Source: Lepas anatifera (Eukaryota; Arthropoda; Thecostraca; Lepadidae). Taken from it: DNA of 64,000 nucleotides. This document shows, one piece after another, positions 45,174 through 57,789 of this stretch. The notes beneath the pieces were generated by a model that was given only the letters and a program-made list of their open reading frames with translations, was not told where the DNA came from and did no database searches. Every line of letters begins with the position of its first letter. Position 1 is the stretch's first letter. Position numbers and translations under genes: made by a program. The stretch covers positions 911,001-975,000 of the forward strand of contig JAOTON010002098.1 of NCBI GenBank assembly GCA_034440635.1. Direction: 5' to 3'.

Positions 45174-46020
45174 TTCTACTCTCACAAAATATTTTCTAAC
45201 CAATAAGTAATAATGGTTGAATTTGCAGTATTTGTGGAATCGGCTGGGTCATAATTTGACCTATATGTCCCTTTGCATCTTCTTTGTAGAGAGGTACCAG
45301 AGACCAGGGGCAGCGCCACCGCTTTCCGTCACGACTCTGTGTCAGGAAGAGTACAATCACCCGAGCTGGTCTAAGGTCCCTCAGCTGAGCTAAGCAGTAT
45401 CCAAAGTCGGTCTTTCACAGAGGGTACGTGATGTAGTGTTGGACCATGTGCTCTTACCTTCACACGCGCCGTAGAGAGGGCTCTGGCGTGAACGTGCAGT
45501 GAAGAGTCCTGAAGTGCCCACCCCCAGCCACGCTGAGATCTCGGAAACCAAGAGGGTCAGAAATCGCCCCTTGAGAGGTACGTGAGGGCGATGGTGATTT
45601 ACGTTATGGCTAAGTTTCATTGACCTAGCTCAGTATCTTCAACATCAAATGAGGCTGTAAAGGTCACATATGAACCTTCCTGGAAACCTATTGGGAAATG
45701 CCATGAATATGCCGAAAAAGCGGTAATACACTGCAAAGGAACTAGGGTCATAGAGGGAGGGTCCCACTCAATGTCCTCTGAAAGTTTAAGTCAAGACCAT
45801 TCAAGGGTAATGACATATTATTGACAAAACCCACTCCCACTAACGTACATACAATATAACTGGCACTGTAGCAGCATATGAGCCGGAAATGAGGATTTGG
45901 CCTTGAAAAAGACTTTTACCTTGACTTGTGACATCGACCTTGACAGTGAGTAATCTTGACTATGAAGTCACAGCTAAGCATACGTTATACAGAAGAATGT
46001 CATCTGTATGGAACACTGGG
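45174..46020. other. Unassigned; scattered GGTCA/TGACC motifs
   Basis: No gene recognised. Several AGGTCA-type hexamers and TTGACCT motifs occur between 45640 and 45960, similar to the interiors of the TTAA elements. This may be eroded element DNA. Confidence 0.35.
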
Positions 46021-46024
46021 TTAA

Positions 46025-47034
46025 CCCTCGCCCTACCGGGGCCATCGATGCCCCCCTAAGGTTTTTCCGGGATAACAGAAAAACGATGAGGTGCAGCACC
46101 GTGGTTGAGGACTCTACCTCTCACTGCATCATTTTCCCACCATTCCTGAAATTTTTTATCCCGGGTCACCCAAGGTCAGGTCACCAGACGAGGTCAACCA
46201 GACTTCAACTTTAGAGCTCTGTAAAAGCTACATTTCAAAGTCGATCGATTTGAAACTTCCTACACTTCATGACCTCTCCAGGGTCTACAAGGTGTATATC
46301 CGGGTTTTGTCGATTTCGTGCCCTGAGTTCAGGTCACGAGGCGACCTCACCCATTGAAAAAGAATGGGGAAAAGCTGTCTTATGATCTAAAAGTCACAAA
46401 AACGATTGAAAATACTCAGCTTGATCAGAAAAGCGTTCTTGGACACCCTTTCACGGATTCCAGGGGCCATATTTGCCCTTTGACCCCTCCAAAATCATCC
46501 AAGGTCACCAGGGTCAAAAACAGTATTTTGACAATACGTTTTGACCTAATTAAGCTAAAGCGCTGAAATAAACACAATCGTGTTTGTCTTGTCACTGGCT
46601 TTCATTCGATAAACGGAAAGGTCACTTTCTGATCTTTCGTGACCTCAGGTCATATTAGGTCACGAGATGACCTCTAGAGGTCAAACCACTGGCGGAAGGT
46701 CTTTACGTTTCAAATAACGGAAAAAGTACTGGCAATTTACTATCAAATGTACTTTACCAGACCTCAATAGCTCTAATAGAATACGTTATGCCCAGTTTGC
46801 TTAAGCATTGCATATTTGAGTGAAAATAGCCGATCTTGACCTAATTTGACCTCTGGAGGTCAAACCATTGACCTGAGCACTAAAAAATGTGGAGTAATTT
46901 CTTAGTGAATTGACGCGAGCTTTCTAGTGCACTTTGCAGATTTGCGCTAACGCCAATATTTTCGGTGTTAGAGGGGGGCATCGATGGCCCCCCGGTGGGG
47001 CGAAGGTGACGCCGGACCCCCGGTAGGGCGAGGG
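46025..47034 (-). mobile_element. 1010-bp piggyBac-like TTAA element, free-standing copy
   Basis: Flanked by TTAA (46021-46024 and 47035-47038). The ends CCCTCGCCCTACCGG and CCGGTAGGGCGAGGG are exact 15-bp inverted repeats, followed by a second inverted block around ATCGATG. CCC at the terminus plus TTAA duplication is the piggyBac pattern. It matches, inverted, the nested segments in both hAT composites. No transposase is encoded. The interior is packed with AGGTCA half-sites, often as TGACCTCnnGAGGTCA. Confidence 0.85.
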
Positions 47035-47038
47035 TTAA

Positions 47039-47569
47039 ATTACCTTGACATGTGACCTTGACCTTTATCTGGGGTACTGACATATAACCCGATCATATGG
47101 CCTAATTATTTTATTATTTATGGTTCCTAGGCGTTCTGAGCTTAGCTCTTTTGTCCACCTCTAAAGCATCGTGGGGGAATTAAAATTCGAAACAATTTAA
47201 GGGAAAAATGTAATTTAGAGCCTGGCCATCTTCAATAAAGTGGTGTAATTTTAGCCTGGTTGTTTGCAATATTATATGACATTATAACGTCACCACTTGG
47301 TCTACAGCGCAGGCGGACTGGTGCGATCGCGTGATTGCAAAGATCTCAAAATATGAGTCTGAATTTTAAAGCCTATAGGTATAACGATTGGACCAATTTT
47401 CAAATTCACTCACCAATTAATGCGCTCGTGCTTTCTTCGAGTAGCGTATATTGGCGTATTCTTATTCCGAGTAGCGATGTCCGAGTAGCGTATTCTGGCG
47501 GCAAATGGTTCTCCGGCCACCTTGGAACAATATGTGGGGGCACTTTAAAAAACCCCTGAACTTCACATG
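47039..47569. other. Unassigned spacer
   Basis: No recognised feature. The 74-codon frame at 47335-47559 lacks domains. A short direct repeat, CGAGTAGCG(T/A), occurs three times near 47436-47490. Confidence 0.4.
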
Positions 47570-48990
47570 TTAAGATCTCTGAGCGGTGTCAGGACCCCTG
47601 AGCTGGTATGGGGCCCCGAGTTGATTTGGCGCTCCTTGAGCCGATTCAGGACCTCTTAGGTGGACTGGGCCTCTGAATTGGTGTGGAGCCCCCGCGTTGG
47701 TGTTGCCCCCCCCCGCCACCCTGAGCAGTTTTGGATCCCATGAAGTTAAGCTGGTCTGCACTCCCTGAAGAAGACTAAGACCTCCAACTCGTTAGGGCCA
47801 CTGCTGGGATGGTGTGGGTCCTTAAGCTGGTCTGGGCTCTTTACATGGTCGGGTCCACTGCAATGATCTTGAGAAGCCTGGGCTAAACTTGAGCCATAGA
47901 GTTGGGACATGAGCCCCTGAGCTCATCGTGGGCCCACTATCCATGGTCCGGGGTCCCTGAACTTTTATGGAGTCTGCCAGGTAGTCTTCAGATCCCTGAG
48001 CTGGTCAGCACCCTGAGCTGAATTTGTGCCTCCTGAGATAAAAGTTCCGCAAGTGGCTCTTAGTCTGTTCTGGGGCCTGCTTATCTTGAGACACATGAAC
48101 TGATATGGACCCCTGGGTTGACACTGGCACCCCTGAGCTCTTTGGGGCCGTTTTATCTCGTCTGACCCTCCTAAATTGGTATGGGGCCTCCCTCAGATGG
48201 TTTCAGGACCCCTGAAATGTTCTGGAATCCCTGGGATGTTCTGGAACCCCTGAGTTGGTTATATGCCTACTGAGATGGAGATTCATTAGGGGCCCCTTGC
48301 TGTTCTGGGGGCCCCTGAGAGACTCTTGTACAGGAGGTTCTAGACTTGAGCTTGAGGCCCCCAGACGGTATCGTCTTCTGAGTTTTTCTGGATCTCCTGA
48401 CCTGAGCGGGTCTGGGGTCCCTGAAGAGGCCTGGGCCCCCTGAGTTGTTGGTAGATCATCTGACGTGATATTGAGTCCTCTCAGCGGATCTGGGCCCCTT
48501 TAGATAACTAGGCCCCCCACATTGATCTTGAGGCCCATGTGTTGGCACTGGAGTGCCCTGCGCTTGTCGGGACCAGTCATCTGGTATCAGCTGGTTTTGC
48601 AACCCCTGGGTTGGTTTGGGACTTCCTGGAGTGATATTAGGGTTCGAGCTAATATTGGGCCCCCTGAGCTAAAAAAAAGCCCCTGAGAGGAATTATGTAA
48701 GAAGTTCCTGACTTGGTCCTAGGGCCGCTAGATAGATTGGTGTCCATGGAAGTGGCATTGGGCCCGTTTAACTGTTATGGATTCAATTAGTTTGTCTGGG
48801 CACATCGTGCTGATCTGGGGATCCCTGAGCTTTTTTGGGTCTCTAGCTCATCTGGCACCCTGGTTTGGTGATGGGTCTATTTAGCTGGCCTAGGGCCCAC
48901 TGAAAATAGAACTTGCAGAGGGTTTCTGCCTTGATTGCGGGATTCCTGAGCCAGTAAAGGGCCCCTGAGAGACCGAAATGGGCGTCTGTA
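47570..48990. repeat. Highly degenerate CCCTGAG(C/T)TGGT minisatellite
   Basis: For 1.4 kb the core CCCTGAGCTGGTCTGGG-like unit recurs at irregular spacing of roughly 20-28 bases, heavily diverged (for example CCCTGAGCTGGTATGGGG, CCTCTGAATTGGTGTGG, CCCTGAGTTGGT). Composition is T/G-rich on + with regular CCC blocks. Open frames at 47570-47761 (-) and 48255-48443 (+) are by-products. This is an old array with no homogenisation, in contrast to the satellite at 39-45 kb. Confidence 0.85.
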
Positions 48991-49234
48991 CCCACAGTCA
49001 GGTATTGGAAAGACATTGTGGTTGTCATTGGTGTGTTTGCAGGAGGCCCGTTATTTTTATTGTTATATCTTTGTTATTCGCTATAATTATTTCAGTACTC
49101 GGGACAACGTAATGGGACCCAGCGTGAAAAGTGGCAGGGAGGGGGAGACAAAGTATAATCCGTCCTCTCCCACTCTCAAAAGTGGGGGGGACCCATGATT
49201 CTACACACGAAAAGGTATCACGAAAGCGATTTAA

Positions 49235-50086
49235 CATACGCTTGACGGGGGTCTGAGGCACCTTCGCTTTGACAGGGGTGGGGTGGGTACCCGCCGCCCC
49301 CCTAAGATCTCGATAAGCATCCTAGGTAGCGAAAAAACGATAAGCGGCGTTGGGTAGCCCATCCACTTGTCCATCGAAAGAATTGAACTATTTTTTGTCA
49401 GGTCATATTTAAGGTGACTAGAAGTCAAAACGTGCCATCAAAAGGATAACATGTAAATGAACATTTTTGGTCATTGCATCTGAACAAGTAAAGACAGAGC
49501 AAAACAATTTAGAACACTGAAATACTCACAGCAAGCCGAATCGATTTATGTATAATATGACCTTGCTAGGTCAAATCATGTCAAATATGTCATTTTACCT
49601 GACCGGGGGTTGGTCAAGATCAAATCAGGTTGAAGTGCATATCATTAGATCCGCAAAGACAATGCCAATATGAGGAAGCTAAACTAAACACTTTACCACC
49701 ATCCATGATCAAATGATTTAGATGTCCCATGTTCCCACTTTTCCCATGTATTTCCAATGGATAGGTCATGGCTCGTACCTGACCTTCGGTCATCGATATA
49801 AAAAAATACCGGAACAGATTCTAGAGAACTCGGGCCTATTATGTGATGAGTTTCAATCGGATCAATTCTCCCCGTTCCGACTTAGCTATCTTAAACTTTT
49901 TGAGCTCAGTTCACTTGACCTGCACTGGCGACCTGACCTGAGATGATATTACCTTAGAATTTTGAAAAAAATTGTAAAAATTATTAGGGAAAAGGTATGC
50001 CAAGTACGGCGGCGCTAGCGCCGCCGCTTTTACGCTATCTCCAAAAAATACGAGGGGGCGAGTACCCGCCCCCGTCAATGAGCGTG
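49235..50086. mobile_element. 852-bp TTAA element, second family
   Basis: TTAA at 49231-49234 and 50087-50090 flank ends CATACGCTTGACGGGGG and CCCCCGTCAATGAGCGTG, imperfect inverted repeats followed inwards by GGTACCCGCC-type sequence on both sides. Inner sequence contains several GGTCA motifs and a perfect 20-bp GC palindrome at 50007-50026. Terminal sequence differs from the CCCTCGCCC family, so this is a separate TTAA family. No transposase. Confidence 0.78.
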
Positions 50087-50090
50087 TTAA

Positions 50091-52329
50091 TAAAAACTAT
50101 TGAATTTTGCACAGACTCAAGGCACGAATTTTAGTGGCATATTTTTATTTTATAAAATTTCCTTTGATGTATGGTGCAACTTTTTCTTGGAATTTTACGG
50201 GAAAGACTATAAAGTGAGTAAGAGAGGGGGAGAAAGAGCGTAGAAAATGTGCCAATTTTGCGGGATCAGTATATTGGACCTAGCTATCGCCATATTGTAG
50301 CATGGATCAATATTTTTTGGTGGTTTAGTATATCATCAAAATATATGTTGTAATAATCGTTTTGGGCGATAATGATGCACCAAATGCTGGGGTCATAAGA
50401 CTTCTGAGAAGGAAATACGTTAGACTTGAGCATTGATAAGTATTTCATTTCATACACCATGTTGTCTGCTGCTAACCGCTTTTATTGAGGCCCGGATTAA
50501 AAAGCGCACGGTACGTTATAATCGCTATCCTTTCAAAGACCGAGTCAACGGCAGATGTTTGGACCAGTATCTCATTTTGAGTTTCCGGAAAAAATATGAT
50601 TGAATGCTCGAAGTGTGTTGAAATGTACATATATGTCGGTTTTACCTCCCGAGGAAGTCATGTTCCGGCTCGCGTAAAAATCCTACCATTATAGGGTTTC
50701 ATACGGTATTTATAGAAATTACCTGAATTTTAGTGTCATCATTTTCTTACGAAAAACATCCACTCCTGCGGCCCCGACCGGATCGGGACCCCTCTGGTTT
50801 GAAAAGAGATCTCCACCCTTGGCGGCGGCAATTCTTCACTTACGTTTTTCGTTTGTTTGCTTTCGCTGAGTTTTTGTTTGCATTCATCTGTTGATGTCTG
50901 GAGAGGCGCTTCGATGGAAGCCTTCAGCTTTTGCGCCAATCGGATTTATACTTTGTTGTTATTTTTGTAACAAAAATTATATTAATAAAAATGTATTCTA
51001 CTACTTTTACTGATTCTGAGGAGATGTGTGTCGCATCATGTGAATCTTGAAATTCTTAGAACAAAGCCGCTTGTATGTACATACATACCTACTTGCTTTG
51101 CAGCAGTTATTGATCTTAAACATATCAAAAGGTGTGTGACGTGGTGGTTCACACAAAGTCCTGTACTTTTTCAGAGGCGGTTCCAGCGATGCCAGAGGGA
51201 GATTTCTAGAAGACGTGGCCTGCCGCGCTGCTGGGTGCTACGGCCTCTGTTGAGGCAGTCGAAGTAATTACATAATCTACCACGGATGTCCAATCGTTAT
51301 AAGGGGGGGGTGATGTGGTGGAAATTCCTAACAATGTGGAAAACATTTTTGAAGCAAGAAACTTGTGAAAAATCAATTACATTTGTGGACCGTGACTACA
51401 GGTGGTCATTGGCCACCTTCGGGACCAGATGAGGCCTCCTAGATATCTGTCGTCAGCGGCAGAAAGTGAGGGGACCTGGGATTGACAGTTTATCCTCTCC
51501 TCTTTGTTTATCGAAATCTATCCATCGCTTAAGCAAAAAGCTCTTTGGATTTGGGTTTGTTACCACCTCCACTCCATTCGGCTGCTGATGCATCCAGATG
51601 CACCCAGAATTACCTTCAACATTGCGATTTTTTTGCAAAAAAATCAATACGCGTTATGTTTTTTTTTGCAGGTGACGGCTGCTGCCCTGTATCTGCCAAA
51701 TTCATCATCAATATCTCTGGACAATACTTCACGAATGGCCAGATGAAGGCATTTTCTAAGCGCTAAACTTATCAGTAACAATCAGCTGTAACAACGGTGG
51801 CACTCGCATCAACATGGGAAGGGTTGTTGGATTAATGGTTCCTTAATGGTGCCAGGTGCCTCGGCAGAACGTGCACATCCTGTACGCGCACCAACAGAGC
51901 GAACGCATCAGCGACAAAGGCTGAAACACTGAAGCCCAGACCCTGCCCTCCCGAACCCACCCCACCGCTACTCCTAAGCTGCCACCGCACGGCGCGGGGG
52001 ATCGAGTATCTCATTCAAACTGATCATCATTTACGGTTTTCAATTTTGCAGAGCATTGAGCTGCATTACGTACTAAGTCTATTCGGATCAAAGTGGAACT
52101 AGATTGACTGTGTCACTCCATTTTCTGACAAACTTTTCCACTTGATGATTCCTTACTGCTATTATTTTTCCTTTGCAATGTGCTGTATTACCCATGCAAC
52201 GACTCCCGTACAGTTTGGTGCTGATGGAGGGTTTGATAATTTCATAGTTGTGATATACTGTTTCACTATTATAATTGTTGCGTTTTTGCATCTGTTTCTT
52301 CTTCTAAGCCAAACAGACAGGCATTTGTA
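50091..52329. other. Gene-poor spacer
   Basis: 2.2 kb without a recognised element or gene. Frames of 60-80 codons at 50739-50939 (-), 51028-51267 (+), 51504-51746 (+) and 52142-52330 (+) lack domain motifs. The 52142-52330 frame has two hydrophobic stretches but no supporting context. Confidence 0.4.
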
Positions 52330-53245
52330 GGGTTATTGCAGCGTATACCTTGTACTTGGAACAACTCCTTCCATAAATGACACACATTGGCGCATTCATA
52401 AAAGTAGTGCTACAGAGTATCAGTTCGTCCACAGAATGAGCGGGCAGGGCTATCAGTGACTTGACGCGTAAACAGAAACCGATTAGTGGGCAGAAACCGG
52501 TGCATGATTCTATATTGCAATGTTTGGAGACGCGTAGATATTGTGCAAAGGTAGGGTAACTGAAATATTTTTTCCAGTCGTGATTATAGCCCTTTCGTTC
52601 CCAATTGGTAATAGCAGTTGGGACAGCGCTATAAACCCAGGCATTGTAAAAGTGAGAGCTTCACAATTCGCTGTCCTTTAACTGTTTTCTATCAATTTTG
52701 CACTCAAAAGGAACGCTTCTTTCTTCAACAGCTAACTTTTGGAAAGGTCCGTTTGATAAGATGTCTTTCCACATTTGAGGTATACTCGCAACGAGTCCCG
52801 CGTATGTAAAAAATACCTACTTTCACTCTGGGGAATGCTTCCTCCAGCTCGTTGAACGACATCACATTCCCCTGTTGTGTTAACAAGTCATACCTTATAC
52901 ATTCCATCGCTGAACCATGTTTTACCATTTATACGAATATTTTTGTTGAACCAAATCCTCTCTTTTTAATGTCAATATTGTTTTCGAAGACCGTGCCAGT
53001 GTAATTCTGGAACTCAAATAGGATCTATCGATAGAACTGTGGAATTTTCATTCTTTTGATTTCGTCTTTTCCTATGGCTGTACTGACCATTTCAGACAGT
53101 TCATATTTTCCAACTCTTGCCTGTAGTAGTTTTCTCCAAGGAGCATCGTAGCATGAGTAAATGCGCCGTGCCCAGTAGACTGTGTCATCGGGGAGCTTCT
53201 TTTCGAGAATGCAAATGATAATATGATATTATTTTGCGTATGCCC
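52330..53245 (-). mobile_element. L1/Tx1-type LINE ORF2 C-terminal fragment
   Basis: Minus-strand reading from about 53245 shows a connector with KIPQFYR, then IRINGKTWFSDGMYKV, DLLTQQGNVMSFNELEEAFP, FYNAWVYSAVPTAITNWERK, RLQTLQYRIMHRFLPTNRFL and the terminal Cys/His motif CGRTDTL with HYFYECANVCHLWKEL. This order is characteristic of the region after the RT in L1/Tx1-clade LINEs. Frame changes near 52730 and 52930 make it dead. It could be the separated 3' part of the element at 57.8-60.5 kb on the same strand. Confidence 0.78.
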
Positions 53246-53289
53246 ATAAGAAAATAATTTATTCAGAAAACTTGACCCAAACATAAAAA

Positions 53290-54150
53290 TTCAGCCTGCG
53301 CAAGCTACTTTATTACGACTAATTCGACCGTTTCTGAACCCTTCCCGCCAAAGGGGTCCGATTAGACCCCACCCCTTGGTTTTCTGCGAATGGCTCTGAG
53401 CCGATTTTAATGTGATGCGCGTCGCTTTGCATGCTTGTAGGATAATCAATTTGACAGCTTATGACCAAAAATTGGCACCACGTCAGTTCAGGTCAACAAG
53501 TTATGACATCATTTCCAAGCCCATGTAAGGTGATTCTGTTCTTATAAAATGCGACTGACAAAACCAAGGCCTAACTCGGTTTCTAGAAGAGCTAAAGCAA
53601 GCTTCTGGATATCATTCTACATCTATTGAAACAAAAAACCGGGATGATGTCATCAATTTTAAGGTTAGGTGAATACCAAGGTCACCAGAGGTTACCAAAG
53701 GTCACGGTTTTCGAAATTGTATGTGTCTATAACTTTTGAACGAAAAAGTTACAGATTTAAGTTTGGTATCGTAGTGACGACCATGAACCAATAATTTGAA
53801 GGATATACAACATGACCTTCAAAGGTCATTATTTGACCTTGACCCAAGGTCGAGATCATAATGTGACATTACAAGGTCATGCTGCATATCATTTGAATCC
53901 TTGGTCAAGACAAGTGCATTCATGTCTTTGATCTTGTTCTAGGTCTAATGGCTTCCGAGTCAAAATGAACTTCCAAAATGGGTCTAAATTTGACCCAGAT
54001 TGGCCCACTGTGCCGTCACGGTTCGGCGAATATGGTTCAAACTCGGTGCCGGAGTAAAATATGGTAAGACGCCGTTAATTTTTTCCGCATCACTTCCGGT
54101 TTCCGAGATCGTAAGGAGGTCCGATCATCCCCCCCGGCGTTGGGAGCACG
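53290..54150. mobile_element. Possible TTAA-family relative: GGTCA-rich segment
   Basis: Opens near ACCCTTCCCGCCAAAGGGGTC and closes near ATCATCCCCCCCGGCGTTGG, with dense GGTCA/TGACC motifs between (about 53640-53960: AAGGTCACC, AAAGGTCATT, TTGACCTTGACC). Composition matches the interiors of the TTAA elements, but termini are not clear inverted repeats and no duplication was found. Confidence 0.4.
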
Positions 54151-54324
54151 AAAGACCCCAGGTGGTGCCAGGATAGCACATTCGTTATATGAAGCTACGG
54201 GAATATGCTGCTGATGGTGGCATGGCGAGTCGAATAAGAACAATAATCGTTTAGGCTTGACGATGCACAGAATAACCAAGGTTATACTGCGCCACCAACA
54301 CGATCCTGTTCGGAGTCTTTTTTT

Positions 54325-54440
54325 TGGGGGGGGGAAGGTTCAGTTATTCTTATCCAGAGAACGCACTGGGCCTTGAACCCGGGACCTGTGGTTCAGGAGG
54401 CAGGTGATCTATACCTGAGCCGCGTATAACCGGCAGGGCG
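54325..54440 (-). mobile_element. Third tRNA-like SINE head
   Basis: On the minus strand an A-box-like GCTCAGGTATAGATC (about 54424-54410) and a B box GGTTCAAGGCCC (about 54386-54375) flank an anticodon-arm-like ACCTG...CAGGT stem with an enlarged loop. A short tail with ATAAGAATAACTGAACC and a C tract follows. It is unlike the other two SINE heads in the window. The B box is good and the A box only moderate. Confidence 0.55.
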
Positions 54441-54474
54441 AGTTTATGATGGCAGAGTTTGTATTTCATATACC

Positions 54475-54822
54475 CAGTGGGAGAACCAGGGGAGGGGCAA
54501 AAATGGATTTGCCCTAACGGAAAGCTCGGGGAAAAGTATGTGTTTTCCCCCTCCCCACCCTTAAGCCTCCCTTTACCCTGATTTTTTAGTTTATAAGCAA
54601 GGTTTTGGTGTTTCGACTGTCAACTTTACACAGAACCAGTCAACTTCAGTGTTAACATTGGACCTTGGTCCTCTTGATATTCAGAATCGCTTTTGAGTGA
54701 AATGATCCTTGGATAGGGAAAACAGGCATCTTGGGGCCACATCTTTCATCCCGTGGGGTTTTTACGTCTGCTTTTTTACTAGGGTTCACCCCCAAAACCT
54801 ACCGTCTGGCTAGATTGTGGGA
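54475..54822. mobile_element. hAT-like MITE, copy 3 (degraded)
   Basis: Starts CAGTGGGAGAACCAGG and shares with the copies at 316 and 12090 the ordered blocks AGTTTATAAGCAA, GAACCAGTCAACTTCAGTG, GGATAG..AAAACA..CATCTTG and CCCCCAAAACCTACCGTC. The right end (CTGGCTAGATTGTGGG) is decayed. A short extra segment near 54665-54710 is absent from the other copies. No intact target duplication was found. Confidence 0.7.
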
Positions 54823-57789
54823 AAATTAAGAGCATTAAAGCAAAAACATTAAAAGCAAACAGAGCAAACTTTGATCTGAGCAAGGTGAATCACTTCTTCT
54901 TCAGAAGGAACTTTAGACCAATCGCGATTACCTCCTGAAATATAGTGTTCAGTTATATACACTATAACATATAGGTTGCTTCATAGTTTTTGTTTCATTC
55001 AGACTACTTCCAAACATAGTCTTCGATGACAAGACACGACTTTCATTGGTTGTGGGTGTTTTTCCCTTTCAAGGTCAGGTAAATGTCGGTTTCAGCTAGA
55101 TGAATCCATAGTTGAGATTTAGTGGCGATTGCAGACTCCCTAAAAGGGCTTCGAGGCTTGCCGTCAGCTGCTTACCATGGGTAAGCCGTCATGACATTTG
55201 TTTTACTTTAAGTAGCTGCGCTGTCATCTAGCTAATGTTTGAAGTTGATAAAAACAGAATGTATTGTCGTTTTTGGCATGACAACGAGGGGCGGTGTAGA
55301 CATTGTTTTGGGAGCCGCCGATTGGGAAGGGTTATCGGAAACCTAGTCCGATTGAGGGTGGGCTGCATCGGCTTTGCGTCCGTGTGACTGTTTTATTTAA
55401 GCCCGGTTGGTCACTAAGGTGAAGCGATTGACAACACTTCGGGAAATTGTTGTTTAATCGCTGCACCGATAGACGTTGTCGTGTATACGCGATCTGAGAC
55501 CGATCACTTTTTGTTGGGAAATCCGGATCGTTTGCTGCAAAAGCAACATAGTACGACATATGGTGTCGTTCAGTGCATAAGGCGGCTTGATGGATCTCAA
55601 GAATTCGTCGGAAACCTCGTCCTGGAAAACATTCAGGGTTGTGCCATTAGATGTATCTAAACTGTAGCAAATGTGGGTGTAATGATCCGTGAGGTTCAGT
55701 ATCCAGCCCGGTGAACAAAAAACAGAATGTTACGGCACATACTAAATAATCAACAAGACTCCAAAGTGGACCTGGAGAGAATAACAAGCACAAGAAGAAA
55801 TTCATTCAGTAACTTTTGAACACCACCAAGAACAATTGTACCACATCGTTTGGATGCATATGATCGCTGAACAGCCGAGCTCCAAAGGAGGAGGAAACAT
55901 TTTTAACGATTAGCACAGCAAGAGCAAGCTCAGTATGGGGGTCCAGGATTGGACTTCAAGTGTCCCCCAACAGGCCCGAATTAGAGTGCCAAGAGGCACT
56001 CTACCGGCAACAGCATGGATCCCCGCGGACCGTCTCCTATCCCAACTTTGAACAGCACTCGACGGAGACTCTATCGCCGACCCAAATCAAACGTTTAGGA
56101 TAATATCCTGTTCATCACATTTGGCACCGCCACTTTCAACACGGGGATCATCCATGGAGCACTCACAATAATATATATTTACCTAGACAGAAAAGTGCAG
56201 CGTGTCCTCAGCACACGTTTGGGCTGGTCTAAGGGTCTGTTTGGGGTCGGCTGTTTGAGGCAGCTCTGAGGCCTGATACCAGACTGTAAAGACAATCTGA
56301 CCAGACCTGGACACCAGTCCGAGTGTTCCACACAAGAAGCTGATGTTCTGCTTACCAATACTGCAAGGGATGAAGGACAAGGCAAGGGTGTACGTGACCA
56401 AGGTGCTGAGCGTGCACAGCAACCAGATCTTGCTGGAAGACAATTGCGATGGCTGACATGAACCTCACTAAACCTGCTGGGCGAAATCCTGCTTGTTGGC
56501 GTAAGCTGAATGAAATCCGGGGCGATTTAAAATGGCCAAATGAAGGTCATCCTTGTGGTTATCATGAGGAACGGCTGATACCTGACGAATGAAAAGGTCA
56601 TATCCTCCCTGTTCAGCGACAAGCTGAGCTTCATGTTGAATTCAGGCTGAGGGATAAGATCTTTTCTTTTCCCGTCCCGGAGGAGTTCCAGTTTGGATTC
56701 CCGAACTTATCTGATGTTGGAGAGGATACCGTCGTGGCGGACTTGATTAGATCCAGCAGCTGGACCCTATTCAATATAATCGATATCGCCTCCAACTGCA
56801 CAGATCGGCCCCGAGATTTGGTCGGAGGATCCAGTCTATTAGGAGGCTACCAGTTTTGTGAACAGTGTGAAAGTGACACAATGTTATGGAACGATAAATC
56901 AAAATAATCTTGGAATACGCCGAGATCCTGACAATGGATGATATGAGAAATATCTTAGTGCAGGGGCTGGAACATCAACGGTGCAAGTTTCCAGAGTTGA
57001 AATAATTAGGCTCTCGCATCAGAGCTCTAGTATCCTACCCTGACTTAGCCAAACAGCGTCGCCATGTGCAGCCGTGAAGGCTACGCGCCATTGACGCCGA
57101 CGCCGTACAGTCCCTGACCGTGGATGTTGCTCGTTATTCGGATTTGAGGTGTTTGCCTATGTTTTAAAGATGCAAATGTATTTAAACTTGAATATCTGAT
57201 ACATTTTTCCAGATTTGGAGTGACAGAGACTGGTCATGAAACCGCTGCATGCGATTGACTAGCACTTTCATATAACTCCCAACGGGTTAGACATTACTAA
57301 ACTTTGAGTCGTTTTCGGCAAAGTTATAACTATTTCAAAGCTACACTCCTATTCTATGTTGACAGTTCTCTCAATTACGAATGGGAAAACCCCGGTTCCC
57401 GTTACATCCGAAAAATTAGTACATTTTAGTTCATTCTAACCCATGGCACGTCTCATGTATGTTAGTTTGTGGTGTGACCGATAGGTGGCCGCGTATTAAA
57501 GAACTTCTACCTCAAATACGTTTCTGGTGTAAGCAGAGACAAATATTCTCTGCTGTTTAGGTTGCAGGAAGACTAAGAAATGATTGACCATGCACACAAG
57601 ATCCTTTACAGCATTCAAATATGCAGGGTTCGATGCGGAGTTTACACATCAAGTGCTCCACTGTCAGCGCCATCTATGGTTCAATCGCCAAAGCGGGCAT
57701 ACTTAGTGGCCTGCAGGAAAGTGTCTCGCGCAGGCTGGAATTTTAATTTTGAACCGAAATTCTTTCAGGTATCATCATTTTAGAGTCTT
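54823..57789. other. Unassigned 3-kb region
   Basis: No element recognised. Between about 55870 and 56900 the composition is less AT-rich and short codon-like runs appear in shifting frames (for example MKDKARVYVTKVLSVHSNQI near 56370 and FPVPEEFQFGFPNLSDVGED near 56690 on +), suggesting a decayed coding sequence that I cannot assign. Frames at 55332-55559 (-), 56179-56385 (-) and 56183-56443 (-) show no domains. Confidence 0.35.

Noticed and set aside
39125..45203. Many long open frames on both strands (up to 989 codons) as repetitive protein genes
   Set aside because: Repeat periods of 18 and 54 keep several frames open simultaneously on both strands. There is no signal peptide, splice context or single-frame bias visible.
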